64,000 nt of DNA from Azospirillum oleiclasticum (GTDB lineage Bacteria > Pseudomonadota > Alphaproteobacteria > Azospirillales > Azospirillaceae). The notes under the pieces were generated by a model, which worked only from the letters and a program-made list of their open reading frames with translations, was not told the DNA's origin and did not search any database. The position numbers and the translations under genes are program-made. Location: contig NZ_JABFFR010000001.1 in assembly GCF_013423485.1 (NCBI RefSeq), forward strand, positions 372,001 through 436,000. The letters run 5' to 3'. Positions within the stretch are counted from its first letter, which is position 1. Each line of letters starts with the position of its first letter. Shown here in pieces: positions 9,784 to 19,021 of this stretch.

Positions 9784-9885
9784 GCGATCCGATCCGATGG
9801 CCAGACCCGGACGCCGGGCACATCGGCAGCGACTGTTGGAACTCGAGGTGGCGGCGCGATCCGCGTGCACGGGGGAACGATCACC

Positions 9886-10902
9886 ATGCGGAGTATTATC
9901 ATAACCGCTCTTGCGGTCGTGAATCTTCTGATAGGCACCGCGGCATCGGCCGACAGCGTGCTGGACCGTGTGAAGCGCAACGGCGTGGTGCGCTGCGGCA
10001 TCGACCAGACACCCGGCTTCAGCGCCGTGGACGCCACCGGACGTTCCCACGGCTTCGACATCGATTTCTGCCGCGCCATCGCCGCCGCCGTCCTGGGCAG
10101 CCCCGACGCCATCGACCCGGCCCGCGTCAACACGGCCAACAAGTTCAAGGGTCTGGTGGATGGCGACCTGGACGTCGCGTTCGGAATGACCACCTGGACG
10201 ATGACCCGCGACACCGCCCTGGGGGTGAGCTTTCCCGGCGTGATGTACTACGACGGGCAGAGCTTCATGGCCTGGGCCGACCGCGGCAAGGCGGACCCGG
10301 TCGCCATCGGCGGCCGCCGGATCTGCGTCCAGGGCGGAACGACGTCGCACGCCAACCTGACCAACCACCTGCGCACCCGCGGCATCGCGGCGACGCTGGT
10401 GGAGAGCGCCAGCAGCGAGGAGAAGTTCCGGCGATTCATGGCGCGCGACTGCGACGTGGTGACCGGCGACCGGGCGGAGCTGGCCGCCCGCCGCGCCGCC
10501 ATGGCCGGCATGCGCGACCAGCTCGTGATCGCCCGCGAGGTGATCTCGCGCGAACCCCTCGGGCCGGTGGTCGGCGGTGATGACCGAGCCTGGTACGATG
10601 TGGTGCGCTGGGTGATGCTGGCGACCATGGTGGCCGAGTTCAAGGGCGTGACCGCCGCCAAGGCGGCGGAACGGGCGGATTCGGCCGACCGCGAGGTCCG
10701 CCGGCTGCTGGGACAGGATCCCGACGCCGGCAAGGGGCTGGGCCTGGACGCCCAGTGGGCGCAGCGCGCTATCGCCGCGGTCGGCCACTATGGCGAGATC
10801 TTCGAACGGAATCTGGGGTCCTCCACCCCCATCGGGCTGGAGCGCGGGCCCAACGCGCTGTGGGTGGACGGCGGCCTGATCTACGCGCCGCCCTTCCAGT
10901 GA
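9886..10902 (+). CDS. Periplasmic amino-acid-type solute-binding protein (AapJ-like), orphan
   Basis: This 338-residue family 3 solute-binding protein has an N-terminal signal peptide (MRSIIITALAVVNLLIGTAASA). Its body resembles general L-amino-acid binding proteins: RNGVVRCGIDQTPGFSAVD, GFDIDFCRAIAAAVLG, and an NKFKGLVDGDLDV segment. I chose the ATG at 9886 because GGGGGA lies 9 bases upstream, in place of the GTG at 9865. No permease or ATPase gene is adjacent, so it may serve a transporter encoded elsewhere or act as a ligand-binding accessory of the divergently encoded hybrid kinase. Confidence 0.85.
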   Translation: MRSIIITALAVVNLLIGTAASADSVLDRVKRNGVVRCGIDQTPGFSAVDATGRSHGFDIDFCRAIAAAVLGSPDAIDPARVNTANKFKGLVDGDLDVAFGMTTWTMTRDTALGVSFPGVMYYDGQSFMAWADRGKADPVAIGGRRICVQGGTTSHANLTNHLRTRGIAATLVESASSEEKFRRFMARDCDVVTGDRAELAARRAAMAGMRDQLVIAREVISREPLGPVVGGDDRAWYDVVRWVMLATMVAEFKGVTAAKAAERADSADREVRRLLGQDPDAGKGLGLDAQWAQRAIAAVGHYGEIFERNLGSSTPIGLERGPNALWVDGGLIYAPPFQ

Positions 10903-11087
10903 CGGCCGTCCTGGCGCCGGCGCGGGCCCCGGCCCCGGCGCAGGATGGGGACGCGGCGTTGTGGCGCACGGTATGACCACTCCGTCTGCATTATTCTGCA
11001 CGGCGACAAGAGCCCGCCGTCAGACGCGGTTCCGTCATGGGGAGCAAGCCCGACCACGGCGCAAGCGCCGATCAAGGAAGGACCATC

Positions 11088-11315
11088 ATGCTGGAAAAGC
11101 ACAGCATCCTGTCGGAATTCCCGGAACACCGCGAACGCATCGTCTCGAAGATCGGCGCCGACGCCACCTTCGCAAGGTTGGTCAACGAATACTCGCGGTT
11201 GGATTCCGAAGTCTACTCGCTGGAGGCGAGTGGAACACCGGTGACCGACACGGTGATCGAGGATTTGAAGAAGCGCAGGCTTCGCCTCAAGGACAGCATC
11301 CACCAGGCGCTGTGA
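11088..11315 (+). CDS. YdcH family protein (DUF465)
   Basis: This 75-residue protein of the YdcH/DUF465 type forms a small helical hairpin: HSILSEFPEHRERI, then a conserved helix ending in KKRRLRLKDSIHQAL. The family is widespread in proteobacteria and its biochemical role is not established. The ATG at 11088 is preceded by AAGGAAGGA. The hemerythrin gene starts 35 bp downstream, so the two are probably co-transcribed. Confidence 0.88.
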   Translation: MLEKHSILSEFPEHRERIVSKIGADATFARLVNEYSRLDSEVYSLEASGTPVTDTVIEDLKKRRLRLKDSIHQAL

Positions 11316-11350
11316 GCGCCGCGTCCATCTGCCTGAGCCGGGAGACGAGC

Positions 11351-11902
11351 ATGACCACCCCGCCGACGCTCCAGCGCATCGTCGCCGAGCACAAGGCCAT
11401 CGCGGCCATGATGAATGTGATGGAGGCCGAGATCATCGAACTGGAGGCCAAGGGCGCCTTCGACATCGATCTGGTTCGGCTGATCCTCAGCTACATGGCC
11501 GAATACCCCGACCGCTTCCATCACCCCAAGGAGGAGTTGCTGTTTGCCGCCGCCACGGCGAAGAGGCCGTCCTTCGCCACCCTGGCCGCGGCCATCCACG
11601 ACGAGCACGAGAATCTGCCGGGAGCCACCGAAGACCTGCTGAAGACGCTGGACGTCATCGAGATCGGGCAGAGCATGCCGCTCGACGAGGTGCTCGGCGC
11701 GCTCAAATCCTACGTCGTGAACCAGCGCGCCCACATGGCCGCGGAAAAGGACCAGCTGTTTCCGGCGCTGCTTGAGATCCTCGGCGCGGACGACTGGACG
11801 GTGGCGGAGGCGCAGGCCGCGGCCATCGAGGATCCGCTGGCCGGCGGTTCCGATCCCGGCCCCTACCGCCGTCTCCAGGATCTGATCCTGGCCGCAGTGT
11901 GA
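11351..11902 (+). CDS. Hemerythrin-domain (HHE) protein
   Basis: This 183-residue cytoplasmic four-helix protein has the histidine and glutamate pattern of a di-iron hemerythrin fold: EHKAI near residue 15, HHPKEELLF at about 56-64, HDEHENL at about 81-87, and HMAAEKDQLFP in the last core helix. Members sense or bind O2, NO or iron, and some repair iron-sulfur clusters. Which applies here cannot be read from sequence. The ATG at 11351 follows GGAGACGAGC. It forms a likely two-gene unit with the preceding YdcH gene. Confidence 0.88.
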   Translation: MTTPPTLQRIVAEHKAIAAMMNVMEAEIIELEAKGAFDIDLVRLILSYMAEYPDRFHHPKEELLFAAATAKRPSFATLAAAIHDEHENLPGATEDLLKTLDVIEIGQSMPLDEVLGALKSYVVNQRAHMAAEKDQLFPALLEILGADDWTVAEAQAAAIEDPLAGGSDPGPYRRLQDLILAAV

Positions 11903-11972
11903 ACCGAGCGCGGGCGACACCATATCGTTCGGGCGCTGGCGGCCGGCGCCGCCCGCACCCGACGATCCCTGC

Positions 11973-12476
11973 ATGAGCGCCCGCGTGAAGGTCCTCCTCA
12001 TCGTTCTCCTCGTTCCCATGCTGGCCTATGGCGCGCTTACGCTTGCCGTGGGCCGGGACGGGGTTTGGCCGCTGCTGTTCGGCCCCGGCAACCGGGAGCC
12101 GGTGTTTCCGGCGGCCTTCGTGTCTCCAGGCTCCCCCAACTGGTGGCTGGTGTGCCCGCCCGGCCTGTGCGCCGCCGCGTCCGCGGAAAGCCCGGTCTTC
12201 GCGGTTCCGGCGGACCGGCTGCGGGCGGAGGTGGAGCGGATGCTCGTCCGCGACGGAGCGCGGATCGAGGGGGGCGACGCCCGGCGCATCGCGGCGGAGG
12301 TGCGCACGCCGCTGCTGCGCTTCCCCGACCTCGTCAGCGTCGAGGTCCGGCCGCTCGACGGGGAGCGCTCGACCCTGGCGATCCTCAGCCGCTCGGTCTA
12401 CGGCCATTCCGACCTGGGCACCAACCGGCGGCGGGTCACCGCGTGGCTGGACACGTTGCGGCGGGCCTTTCCATGA
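11973..12476 (+). CDS. DUF1499 domain protein, membrane-anchored
   Basis: This 167-residue protein has an N-terminal hydrophobic segment (about 5-26), which may be a signal anchor. A DUF1499-type domain follows: SPNWWLVCPPGLC near residues 53-65, ending in ILSRSVYGHSDLGTNRRRVT and AWL. The two cysteines in the first motif are typical of the family, whose function is unknown. Its stop overlaps the start of the next gene by 4 bases (ATGA), indicating translational coupling with the DUF2141 protein. Confidence 0.83.
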   Translation: MSARVKVLLIVLLVPMLAYGALTLAVGRDGVWPLLFGPGNREPVFPAAFVSPGSPNWWLVCPPGLCAAASAESPVFAVPADRLRAEVERMLVRDGARIEGGDARRIAAEVRTPLLRFPDLVSVEVRPLDGERSTLAILSRSVYGHSDLGTNRRRVTAWLDTLRRAFP

Positions 12477-12904
12477 TCGGCAGGGCTCTGTTGGCTATGG
12501 CCGCCATCGTCGCCCTGTCGGTGCCGGCGGCGGCGGCCGACCTGTCGGTGGTGGTGAAGGGGGTGCGCAACGGCGACGGCCGCGTGCTGCTCGCCGTGTG
12601 CACCGCGGCCACCTTCCTGACCCCCGACTGCGCGCTGCAGGCGTCCGCCCCCGCCAAGGGCGGGGCGGTGACGGTGGTGGTCCACGACGTGCCGCCCGGC
12701 CGCTACGCCGTACAGACCTACCACGACGAGAACGGCAACAAGACGTTGGACCGCGGCCTGTTCGGGATACCGCTGGAAGGCATCGGCTTCAGCAACGACG
12801 CCCCGATCCGCTTCGGTCCGCCCGACTATGCGGTCGCCGAGATCAGCGTTGCCGAGCCGGCGACCGGGACGGCGATCACCCTGCGGTACTTCACGGAACG
12901 GTGA
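12473..12904 (+). CDS. DUF2141 domain secreted protein
   Basis: This 143-residue protein has a clear signal peptide (MIGRALLAMAAIVALSVPAAAA). It has the beta-rich DUF2141 fold: VVKGVRNGDGRVLLAVC, PPGRYAVQTYHDENGNKTLD, GIPLEGIGFSNDAP. The DENGNKTLD loop is characteristic and may bind a cation. The family has no firm function. The gene overlaps the DUF1499 gene by four bases and is probably co-expressed with it. The following gene is convergent. Confidence 0.87.
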   Translation: MIGRALLAMAAIVALSVPAAAADLSVVVKGVRNGDGRVLLAVCTAATFLTPDCALQASAPAKGGAVTVVVHDVPPGRYAVQTYHDENGNKTLDRGLFGIPLEGIGFSNDAPIRFGPPDYAVAEISVAEPATGTAITLRYFTER

Positions 12905-12919
12905 GGGGCGACCGGCGCC

Positions 12920-13390
12920 TCACGCCGCCACCGTCCCTCCATCCCGGAGCGCCACCCAGCGCTCCAGCTCCGCCACATGCTCGCGCTCTTCGTCGGCGAA
13001 CTCCTCGGCCATCATGCGGACCTCGGGATCGGTGGTGTCGCGGGCAATTTGGGCGTACCAGGCGAGGCCGGCGCGCTCGCTGTCCAGCGCCGTCTCCAGC
13101 GCCTGCTCGATGGTCATGATGTAGTGGGAGGCGGCCATGGAGGCGGCCTCCGGGCTTTCGCCCTCGGGGAAGCTCAGCTCCTCCGCCGGCAGGTCGGGCA
13201 CGTCGCGGAAGCCGCAACGCTTGCGCGCCTCCGCCAGATGCAGGCGGGAGAAATGCGCCATGCGGCCGAAGAACTCGGCGATGTCGGTGTTGCCGTAGAT
13301 CCGCATGGTCTCGGCGAGATCGGCGAAGCGGTGGGCCGCCTCCTCCTCCAGCTTCACCGCGTGGGCCAGGAATTCCTTGATGTCGTCCAT
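12920..13390 (-). CDS. Ferritin-like / rubrerythrin-type di-iron protein
   Basis: This 156-residue all-helical protein has four-helix-bundle di-iron features. Glutamates in KLEEEAAHRFADLAE form the first helix, and an ExxH pair lies in the last helix (EEFADEEREHVAELERW). It lacks the C-terminal rubredoxin zinc ribbon of classical rubrerythrins. It may handle iron or peroxide. This is inferred from the fold only. It is transcribed towards the DUF2141 gene. Confidence 0.8.
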   Translation of the reverse strand: MDDIKEFLAHAVKLEEEAAHRFADLAETMRIYGNTDIAEFFGRMAHFSRLHLAEARKRCGFRDVPDLPAEELSFPEGESPEAASMAASHYIMTIEQALETALDSERAGLAWYAQIARDTTDPEVRMMAEEFADEEREHVAELERWVALRDGGTVAA

Positions 13391-13507
13391 GGGTCGAGAC
13401 GTCCGTCGGGTTGCGCGCCGGGACGCCCCGGCCTGCAGTCAGCGTTGCGGTGCAGCATGGCTGTGTCAACCAGCGGCGCTGCTGCGGATCGTCGCAGTGC
13501 GAACGGA

Positions 13508-14980
13508 TCAGCGCCGGCGGGCCCTCTCCCACACCGCGCGGGCCAACTCCGTCCAGGCCGCCCGACGTTCCGCCCCCGCGCCATGGGCCGCCCCCAACAG
13601 GCCGCGCAGCAGCGCCTCGTCGCCGGGGTCCGGATCGTCGAAATGCGGGTGCGGGCCGCGGCGGCGGCGGCTGACGGTCTTGACGCGCGTCATCTCCAGC
13701 AACCCCTCCGCCCCACGGGTCACGCCCCAGCCGCTGCGCCGCCGTCCGCCGAAGGGCAGCCGCGGGTCGGCGGTGGGGGCGATCAGGTCGTTGATGGTAA
13801 CGCTGCCGGCCTCCATCCGCGCCGCCAGCGCACGGGCGGCACCCTCCGGCCCGAAGACCGACGCGCCCAGCGCGTATGGGCAGCGGGCGGCCTGCGTCAG
13901 CGCCTCCTCCATGTCCTCGACCGCGACCAGGGCTACGACGGGTGCGAACAGGTCCTCGGACAACAGCGCCATGTCCGGCCGGGCGGCGGCAAGCGCCAGC
14001 GGCGCCATCGGCGTTTCCGGTGAGGGCAGGGGACCGATGGCGCGTGCGCCGGCGGCGATGGCGTCGGCGGCCAGCCGTGCCACGCGGTGCCGCACCGGCA
14101 GCGGCACGGGGACCGTGGGGAGGGCGGTCAGCCGCTCCGCCAGCCGCCATTCCAGCCCGGCGGCCAGGTCCTGGGGAACGAACACCCGGCGCGGCGCGAT
14201 GCAGGTGGCCGACCCGTTGAAGCGCAACCCGAAGGCGAGCGCGCGGGTGACCAGATCCAGGTCGGCGCCGGGCAGGACGAACACCGCGTCGCTTCCGGAC
14301 AGCTCCATGATGGACGGGATAAGCCGCGGTGCCAGCCGCTCCTGCACGCGCCGCCCAGTCTCCGCCGAGCCGGTGAGGACCACCAGGTCCGGCCCGGCGT
14401 CCAGCGCCGCCTCGGCGTGCGCCAGCGTCTCCCCCAGCACCTGGAACAGCCCGTCGGGCACGCCGGCATCGGCCAGCCAGTCGGCTAGCCGCTCCATCGG
14501 GGCGGTGCAGCCGGGGGCCGGCTTGACCAGCACGGCGTTGCCGGCGGCCAGCGCCTGCACCGCCTGCACGCCGGGCAGCAGCAGCGGGTAGTTGGACGGC
14601 GCCAGGATCAGCACCACGCCGAACGGATCGCGCCGCACCTCCGCCTCCACCCCGAACAGCCAGACCGGGCGTCCGCGATGGCCGAGGCGCCTCGGTCGCA
14701 GCAGGGACGGCGCCTCCCGCGTCAGGAAGCGGCAGGCGTCGGCGAGCGGCAGGATTTCGGCGGCGAGGCTTTCGGCGGGGCGCCGTCCGGGTCGGGTGGC
14801 GAGGTCGTCCACCAGCGCGTCCGCGTCAGCCGCGATGCGGTGGCGGAGCTGATCGAGCGGGCGTACGCGCGTGGCCGGCGACAGCGTCCCCCAGCCGGCC
14901 TGGACCGTACGCGCGCGCAGCATCGCCTGGCCCACGCCGGGCGCCAGGGTCCCCCGACCATCGCGATCGGCATCGTCCAT
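13508..14980 (-). CDS. Aldehyde dehydrogenase, probable carotenoid-aldehyde dehydrogenase
   Basis: This 490-residue NAD(P)-dependent aldehyde dehydrogenase has oxyanion N130 (APSNYP), general base E226 (MELSGSD) and nucleophile C260 (GSATCIAPRR). The start at 14980 has AGGGGGA upstream. An in-frame start at 15073 is possible but less likely. It diverges from two CrtN-like genes, and its partners parallel the staphyloxanthin pathway, where AldH oxidises 4,4'-diaponeurosporenal to the acid. I therefore infer a carotenoid aldehyde substrate. Coniferyl-type aldehydes are the alternative. The C-terminal 40 residues are arginine-rich and less conserved. Confidence 0.8.
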   Translation of the reverse strand: MDDADRDGRGTLAPGVGQAMLRARTVQAGWGTLSPATRVRPLDQLRHRIAADADALVDDLATRPGRRPAESLAAEILPLADACRFLTREAPSLLRPRRLGHRGRPVWLFGVEAEVRRDPFGVVLILAPSNYPLLLPGVQAVQALAAGNAVLVKPAPGCTAPMERLADWLADAGVPDGLFQVLGETLAHAEAALDAGPDLVVLTGSAETGRRVQERLAPRLIPSIMELSGSDAVFVLPGADLDLVTRALAFGLRFNGSATCIAPRRVFVPQDLAAGLEWRLAERLTALPTVPVPLPVRHRVARLAADAIAAGARAIGPLPSPETPMAPLALAAARPDMALLSEDLFAPVVALVAVEDMEEALTQAARCPYALGASVFGPEGAARALAARMEAGSVTINDLIAPTADPRLPFGGRRRSGWGVTRGAEGLLEMTRVKTVSRRRRGPHPHFDDPDPGDEALLRGLLGAAHGAGAERRAAWTELARAVWERARRR

Positions 14981-15120
14981 TGGTGCAATCCCCCTGTCGT
15001 GGTCCAAGCGGCGGTCCAGCTCGTATACGCCACAAGAACTGTGACGGGGTTCCTTCGTCGCAAGCGTGTGCAACCAGAAACCGCCATCGCACGAAGGCGG
15101 ACCGAGACCGGGATGGTGAG

Positions 15121-16677
15121 ATGCACAGACGGTTCGTGGTGATCGGGGCCGGGCCCGGAGGGCTGGCGTCCGCGATGCTTCTGGCGCTGACCGGCGCCGA
15201 TGTGACGGTGCTGGAACGCAAGTCCCGCGTCGGCGGGCGCACGGCGGTGATGGAAGCCGACGGCTTCCGCTTCGACACCGGCCCGACCTTCTTCCTCTAC
15301 CCCCGCATCCTGGAGGAGATTTTCGCCGCCTGCGGGCGGCGGCTGACCGACGAGGTGCAGCTCAAGCGGCTCGACTCGCTCTATCGGCTGGTGTTCGAGA
15401 ATGGCGGGCAGCTCGACGTCTGCACCGACCAGGAGGCGCTCGCGCGCGGCATCGCCCGTCTGAACCCGCATGACGCGGAGAACCTTCCCCGCTTCATGGC
15501 AGACAACCGCCAGAAGCTGGACGCCTTCCGCCCCGTGCTGGAGAACCCGTTCAACTCCGCGCTCGATCTTCTGAACCCGGCGCTTCTGAAGTCGCTGCGC
15601 TGGTTGCGCCCACACCGCAGCGTCGATTCCGACCTCGGCACCTATTTCGACGATCCGCGGGTGCGGCTCGCCTTCTCGTTCCAGAGCAAGTATCTGGGGA
15701 TGTCGCCGTTCCGCTGCCCCAGCCTGTTCACAATCCTGTCCTTCCTGGAGCACGAGCATGGTGTGTGGCACCCGATGGGGGGCTGCGGCGCGGTGATGGA
15801 GGCGATGGCGCGGGTGGCCCGCGACCTCGGCGTCGATGTGCGGCTGGGCGAGAGCGTGCGGCACATCCGCTTCGAGGGCCGGCGCGCGGTGGGCGTACGC
15901 ACGGAGCGCGGGGAGTACGCGTGCGACGGCCTTGTCATCAACGCGGACTTCGCCAAGGCCATGTCGACCCTGGTGCCCGACGATCTGCGGCGGCGCTGGA
16001 CGGATGCGCAAATCGCCCGCAAGAAGTTCTCCTGCTCCACCTTCATGATGTATCTGGGCATCGAGGGGAAGCTGGACGGGCTCGGCCATCACACGATCTA
16101 CCTGGCCGAGGATTACGCCCGCAATCTGGCGGAGATCGAGGGCTGCCGCGAACTGCCGCGCCGCCCCTCCATCTATGTGCAGAACGCCTGCGTCACCGAC
16201 CCGCGGCTGGCGCCGCCGGGCTGCAGCACGCTGTACGTGCTGGTGCCGGTGGGTCACCAGAAGGGGCACATCGACTGGGCGGAGGAGCGGGAGCCGTACC
16301 GGCGTCTCGTGCTCGACCGCCTCGCCGAGTTGGGCATTCCCGACCTGGAACGGCGCATCCGCACGGAACGCATCGTGACGCCGGCCGATTGGGAGCAGGA
16401 TTTCGCCTTGCACCGCGGCGCCACCTTCAACCTCGCCCACACACTGGGGCAGATGCTGCATCTGCGCCCGCGCAACCGGTTCGAGGATCTGGACGGCGTG
16501 TATCTGGTGGGCGGCGGCACCCACCCCGGCAGCGGGCTGCCGGTGATCTTCGAGGGCGCGCGGATCACCGCGACCCTGGCGGCGGAGGATCTGGGCCTGC
16601 CCGCACCCTGGCGCAACGGACGCGCGGCGGAAGGGTTGTGGCGGCCGCGGGCGGTGGCGACGAAGGAGGCTGCGTGA
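15121..16677 (+). CDS. CrtI/CrtN-family carotenoid desaturase or oxidase (first copy)
   Basis: This 518-residue FAD-dependent enzyme has the N-terminal dinucleotide fold VVIGAGPGGLASAMLLA, then ERKSRVGGRTAVME and FDTGPTFFLYP. The C-terminal family signature is GGGTHPGSGLPVIFEGA (about residues 462-478). The signature resembles the oxidase-like (CrtP/CrtNb) branch that converts terminal methyl groups to aldehydes. I assign this only tentatively, since branch calling needs a phylogeny. The ATG at 15121 was chosen over upstream in-frame codons that overlap the divergent aldehyde dehydrogenase promoter. It overlaps the next desaturase gene by one base. Confidence 0.88.
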   Translation: MHRRFVVIGAGPGGLASAMLLALTGADVTVLERKSRVGGRTAVMEADGFRFDTGPTFFLYPRILEEIFAACGRRLTDEVQLKRLDSLYRLVFENGGQLDVCTDQEALARGIARLNPHDAENLPRFMADNRQKLDAFRPVLENPFNSALDLLNPALLKSLRWLRPHRSVDSDLGTYFDDPRVRLAFSFQSKYLGMSPFRCPSLFTILSFLEHEHGVWHPMGGCGAVMEAMARVARDLGVDVRLGESVRHIRFEGRRAVGVRTERGEYACDGLVINADFAKAMSTLVPDDLRRRWTDAQIARKKFSCSTFMMYLGIEGKLDGLGHHTIYLAEDYARNLAEIEGCRELPRRPSIYVQNACVTDPRLAPPGCSTLYVLVPVGHQKGHIDWAEEREPYRRLVLDRLAELGIPDLERRIRTERIVTPADWEQDFALHRGATFNLAHTLGQMLHLRPRNRFEDLDGVYLVGGGTHPGSGLPVIFEGARITATLAAEDLGLPAPWRNGRAAEGLWRPRAVATKEAA

Positions 16678-18212
16678 TGCGGAACGGTGACAAGATCGCG
16701 GTGATCGGTGGCGGGCTGGGCGGTCTGGCGTCCGCGGTGGTGCTGGCGTCGCGCGGGCACAAGGTCGTGCTGTTCGAGAAGAACCCCTGGCTGGGCGGCA
16801 AGGCGGCGGTGCTGGAGGAGGGCGGCTTCCGTTTCGACATGGGGCCGACCATCCTGACCGTGCCGCGCGTGCTCTCCCGCATCTTTGCCGAGGCGGGGCG
16901 CGATCTGCACAAGGAGCTGGAGCTGGTGCGGCTGGACCCGCAATGGCGCTGCTTCTTCGACGACGGCTCGCTGCTCGATCTGACGGAGAGCGTGGACGGC
17001 ATGGCGCGCCGGCTCGACGGCTTTGCGCCGGGGCAGGGGGCGGGCGAGGGCTACCGCCGCTTCCTGGCGCTGTCGGAACGGCTGCACGCCATTTCCGAAC
17101 GCTTCTTCTTCTGGAAGCCGGTGGAGGATCTGCGCGACACCATCGACCTGAAGCGGAACATGACCGCGTCCACCCTGGCCGACGTGCTGGCGCTGCGCAT
17201 GGGGGCGACGGTGGCGGGCACCATCCGCGGCCACGTGCCGGACGCGCGGGTGGCGCAGATGCTCGACCACTTCACGCAGTATGTCGGCTCCTCCCCCTAC
17301 AACGCGCCGGCCGTTCTGTGCGCCATCGCGCACATGCAGACCAACGACGGCGTCTGGTACCCGATGGGCGGCACCCGCGCCGTGCCGGTGGCGCTGGAGC
17401 GCCTGGCCCGCGAGCTGGGGGTGGAGATCCGCACGGGCACCGACGTGACCCGCCTGCGCGTGGAGAACGGTCGCGTGACCGGCGTCGAGGCGGCGGGGGA
17501 GGTCGTGCCGGTCTCCGCCGTGGTGTCCAACATGGACAGTGTGCGCACGCATCGTGAACTGCTGGGCGGCGATCCGGCGGCCGCAAGGTTCGAGCGGCGA
17601 CGGAAGTTCGAGCCGGCCTGCTCCGGCGTCGTCCTCTACCTCGGTCTCGACCGCGGCTACGACCATCTGCTCCACCATGATTTCGTGTTCTCCCGCGATC
17701 CGGAGGAGGAGTTCGACTTCATCTACCGGCGCGGCGAGCCGGCGCCGGACCCCACCTGCTATCTGGCGGCACCCGCGCGCACCGAGCCGGGCGTCGCCCC
17801 GCCGGGCGGGGAGGCGCTGTATGTGCTGGTCCACACGCCGTATCTGCGGCCGCACCACGACTGGTCGCGGATGTTGCCGGACTACCGCCGCGTGATCATC
17901 GACAAGCTGAAGCGCACGGCGGGACTGACCGATCTGGAGGATCGCATCCGGTTCGAGCGGGTGCTGACCCCGCAGGACATCCACGACCGCTACAAGGTGT
18001 TGAACGGCGCCATCTATGGTCTGGCGAGCCATGGCCGCTTCATGGGCGCCTTCAAGCCCGGCAACCGCAGCCGCGACGTGGCCGGCCTGTATCTGGCCGG
18101 CGGCTCGGCGCATCCCGGCCCCGGCATGCCGATGGTGCTGATGTCCGGCTGGATCGCCGCGGACACCGCGGACGGCGACCTGAAGGGCGAACGCCGGCGG
18201 GAGGTCGCATGA
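16677..18212 (+). CDS. CrtI/CrtN-family carotenoid desaturase (second copy)
   Basis: This 511-residue FAD enzyme is paralogous to the preceding one: KIAVIGGGLGGLASAVVLAS, EKNPWLGGKAAVLEEGG, FDMGPTILTVPRVL and a C-terminal GGSAHPGPGMPMVLMSG. These features fit hydrocarbon desaturases of the phytoene / dehydrosqualene / squalene type. It starts at the ATG overlapping the previous stop, with AAGGAGG 8 bases upstream, and overlaps the acyltransferase gene by four bases. No prenyl-transferring synthase (CrtB, CrtM or HpnCDE) is encoded in this window, so the substrate is made elsewhere, possibly squalene from hopanoid genes. Confidence 0.9.
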   Translation: MRNGDKIAVIGGGLGGLASAVVLASRGHKVVLFEKNPWLGGKAAVLEEGGFRFDMGPTILTVPRVLSRIFAEAGRDLHKELELVRLDPQWRCFFDDGSLLDLTESVDGMARRLDGFAPGQGAGEGYRRFLALSERLHAISERFFFWKPVEDLRDTIDLKRNMTASTLADVLALRMGATVAGTIRGHVPDARVAQMLDHFTQYVGSSPYNAPAVLCAIAHMQTNDGVWYPMGGTRAVPVALERLARELGVEIRTGTDVTRLRVENGRVTGVEAAGEVVPVSAVVSNMDSVRTHRELLGGDPAAARFERRRKFEPACSGVVLYLGLDRGYDHLLHHDFVFSRDPEEEFDFIYRRGEPAPDPTCYLAAPARTEPGVAPPGGEALYVLVHTPYLRPHHDWSRMLPDYRRVIIDKLKRTAGLTDLEDRIRFERVLTPQDIHDRYKVLNGAIYGLASHGRFMGAFKPGNRSRDVAGLYLAGGSAHPGPGMPMVLMSGWIAADTADGDLKGERRREVA

Positions 18213-19021
18213 CCGCTCCGGACGGTCCCGCGGCAAGCCGGGCCGACCCGGTGGCGCTGCGGTCGCCGGCGCTTCTCGGCTTCTTCGGTCATGTGATGGC
18301 GCGGGCGATGCGGCGCGGCTTCCACGCCGTACGTCTCGCCCGGCCGGGCTGGCCCGAGCTGCCGCGGGACCGGCCGGTGGTGGTGTATCTGAACCACCCC
18401 TCCTGGTGGGATCCCGCCGTCCTCATCGTGATGGGGACGACCCGCTTCCGCGACCGGCCCGGATACGGGCCGATCGATGAGGCGATGCTGGACCGCTATC
18501 GGTTCATGCGGCGGCTCGGGCTGTTCGGGGTGACGCCGGGACCGCGCGGGGCGGCGACGTTTCTGCGCACGGCGCGGCGGGTGTTGGAGGACCCGCGGGC
18601 CATGCTGTGGATCACCGCGGAGGGGCGCTTCACCGATCCGCGGATCCGGCCGGTGACCCTGATGCCGGGCCTCGCCCACCTGGTCCGCCACGCGCCGACG
18701 GCGGTCGTGGTGCCGCTGGCGCTGGAATACCCCTTCTGGGACGAGCGGACGCCGGAGGCGCTGGCCCGCTTCGGTCGGCCGATTGAGGCGGCGACCCTCG
18801 CCGGCATGCCGGTGGAGGCGCTGAACGAGCATCTCGCGCGCCGCCTGGAAGAGACCATGGACGCGTTGGCCGCCGACGCCACGAGCCGCGACCCGGAGCG
18901 CTTCCTGCCGGTCCTGCGCGGCACGGCGGGGGTGGGCGGGGTGTACGACCTGTGGCGGCGGGCGCGGGCGGCGCTGGCCAGCCGGACCTTCCACGCCGGA
19001 CACGGAGCACCGGAGCGATGA
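18209..19021 (+). CDS. PlsC-like acyltransferase, probable carotenoid glycoside acylation
   Basis: This 270-residue protein of the lysophospholipid acyltransferase fold carries the catalytic HxxxxD motif as NHPSWWDP (H63, D68). The acceptor-site block reads WITAEGRFTDPR where FPEGTRS is usual. In staphyloxanthin synthesis the last step adds a fatty acid to the glucosyl carotenoid, but that enzyme (CrtO) is a different, multi-spanning family. Use of a PlsC-type enzyme here is inferred from position between desaturase and glycosyltransferase genes. Overlaps of 4 bases on both sides indicate one operon. Confidence 0.82.
   Translation: MTAPDGPAASRADPVALRSPALLGFFGHVMARAMRRGFHAVRLARPGWPELPRDRPVVVYLNHPSWWDPAVLIVMGTTRFRDRPGYGPIDEAMLDRYRFMRRLGLFGVTPGPRGAATFLRTARRVLEDPRAMLWITAEGRFTDPRIRPVTLMPGLAHLVRHAPTAVVVPLALEYPFWDERTPEALARFGRPIEAATLAGMPVEALNEHLARRLEETMDALAADATSRDPERFLPVLRGTAGVGGVYDLWRRARAALASRTFHAGHGAPER

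Noticed and set aside
10903..11087. GC-rich runs after the orphan binding protein as a repeat or terminator
   Set aside because: The repeats of GGCCCCGG type are short, with no clean stem-loop or T-run.
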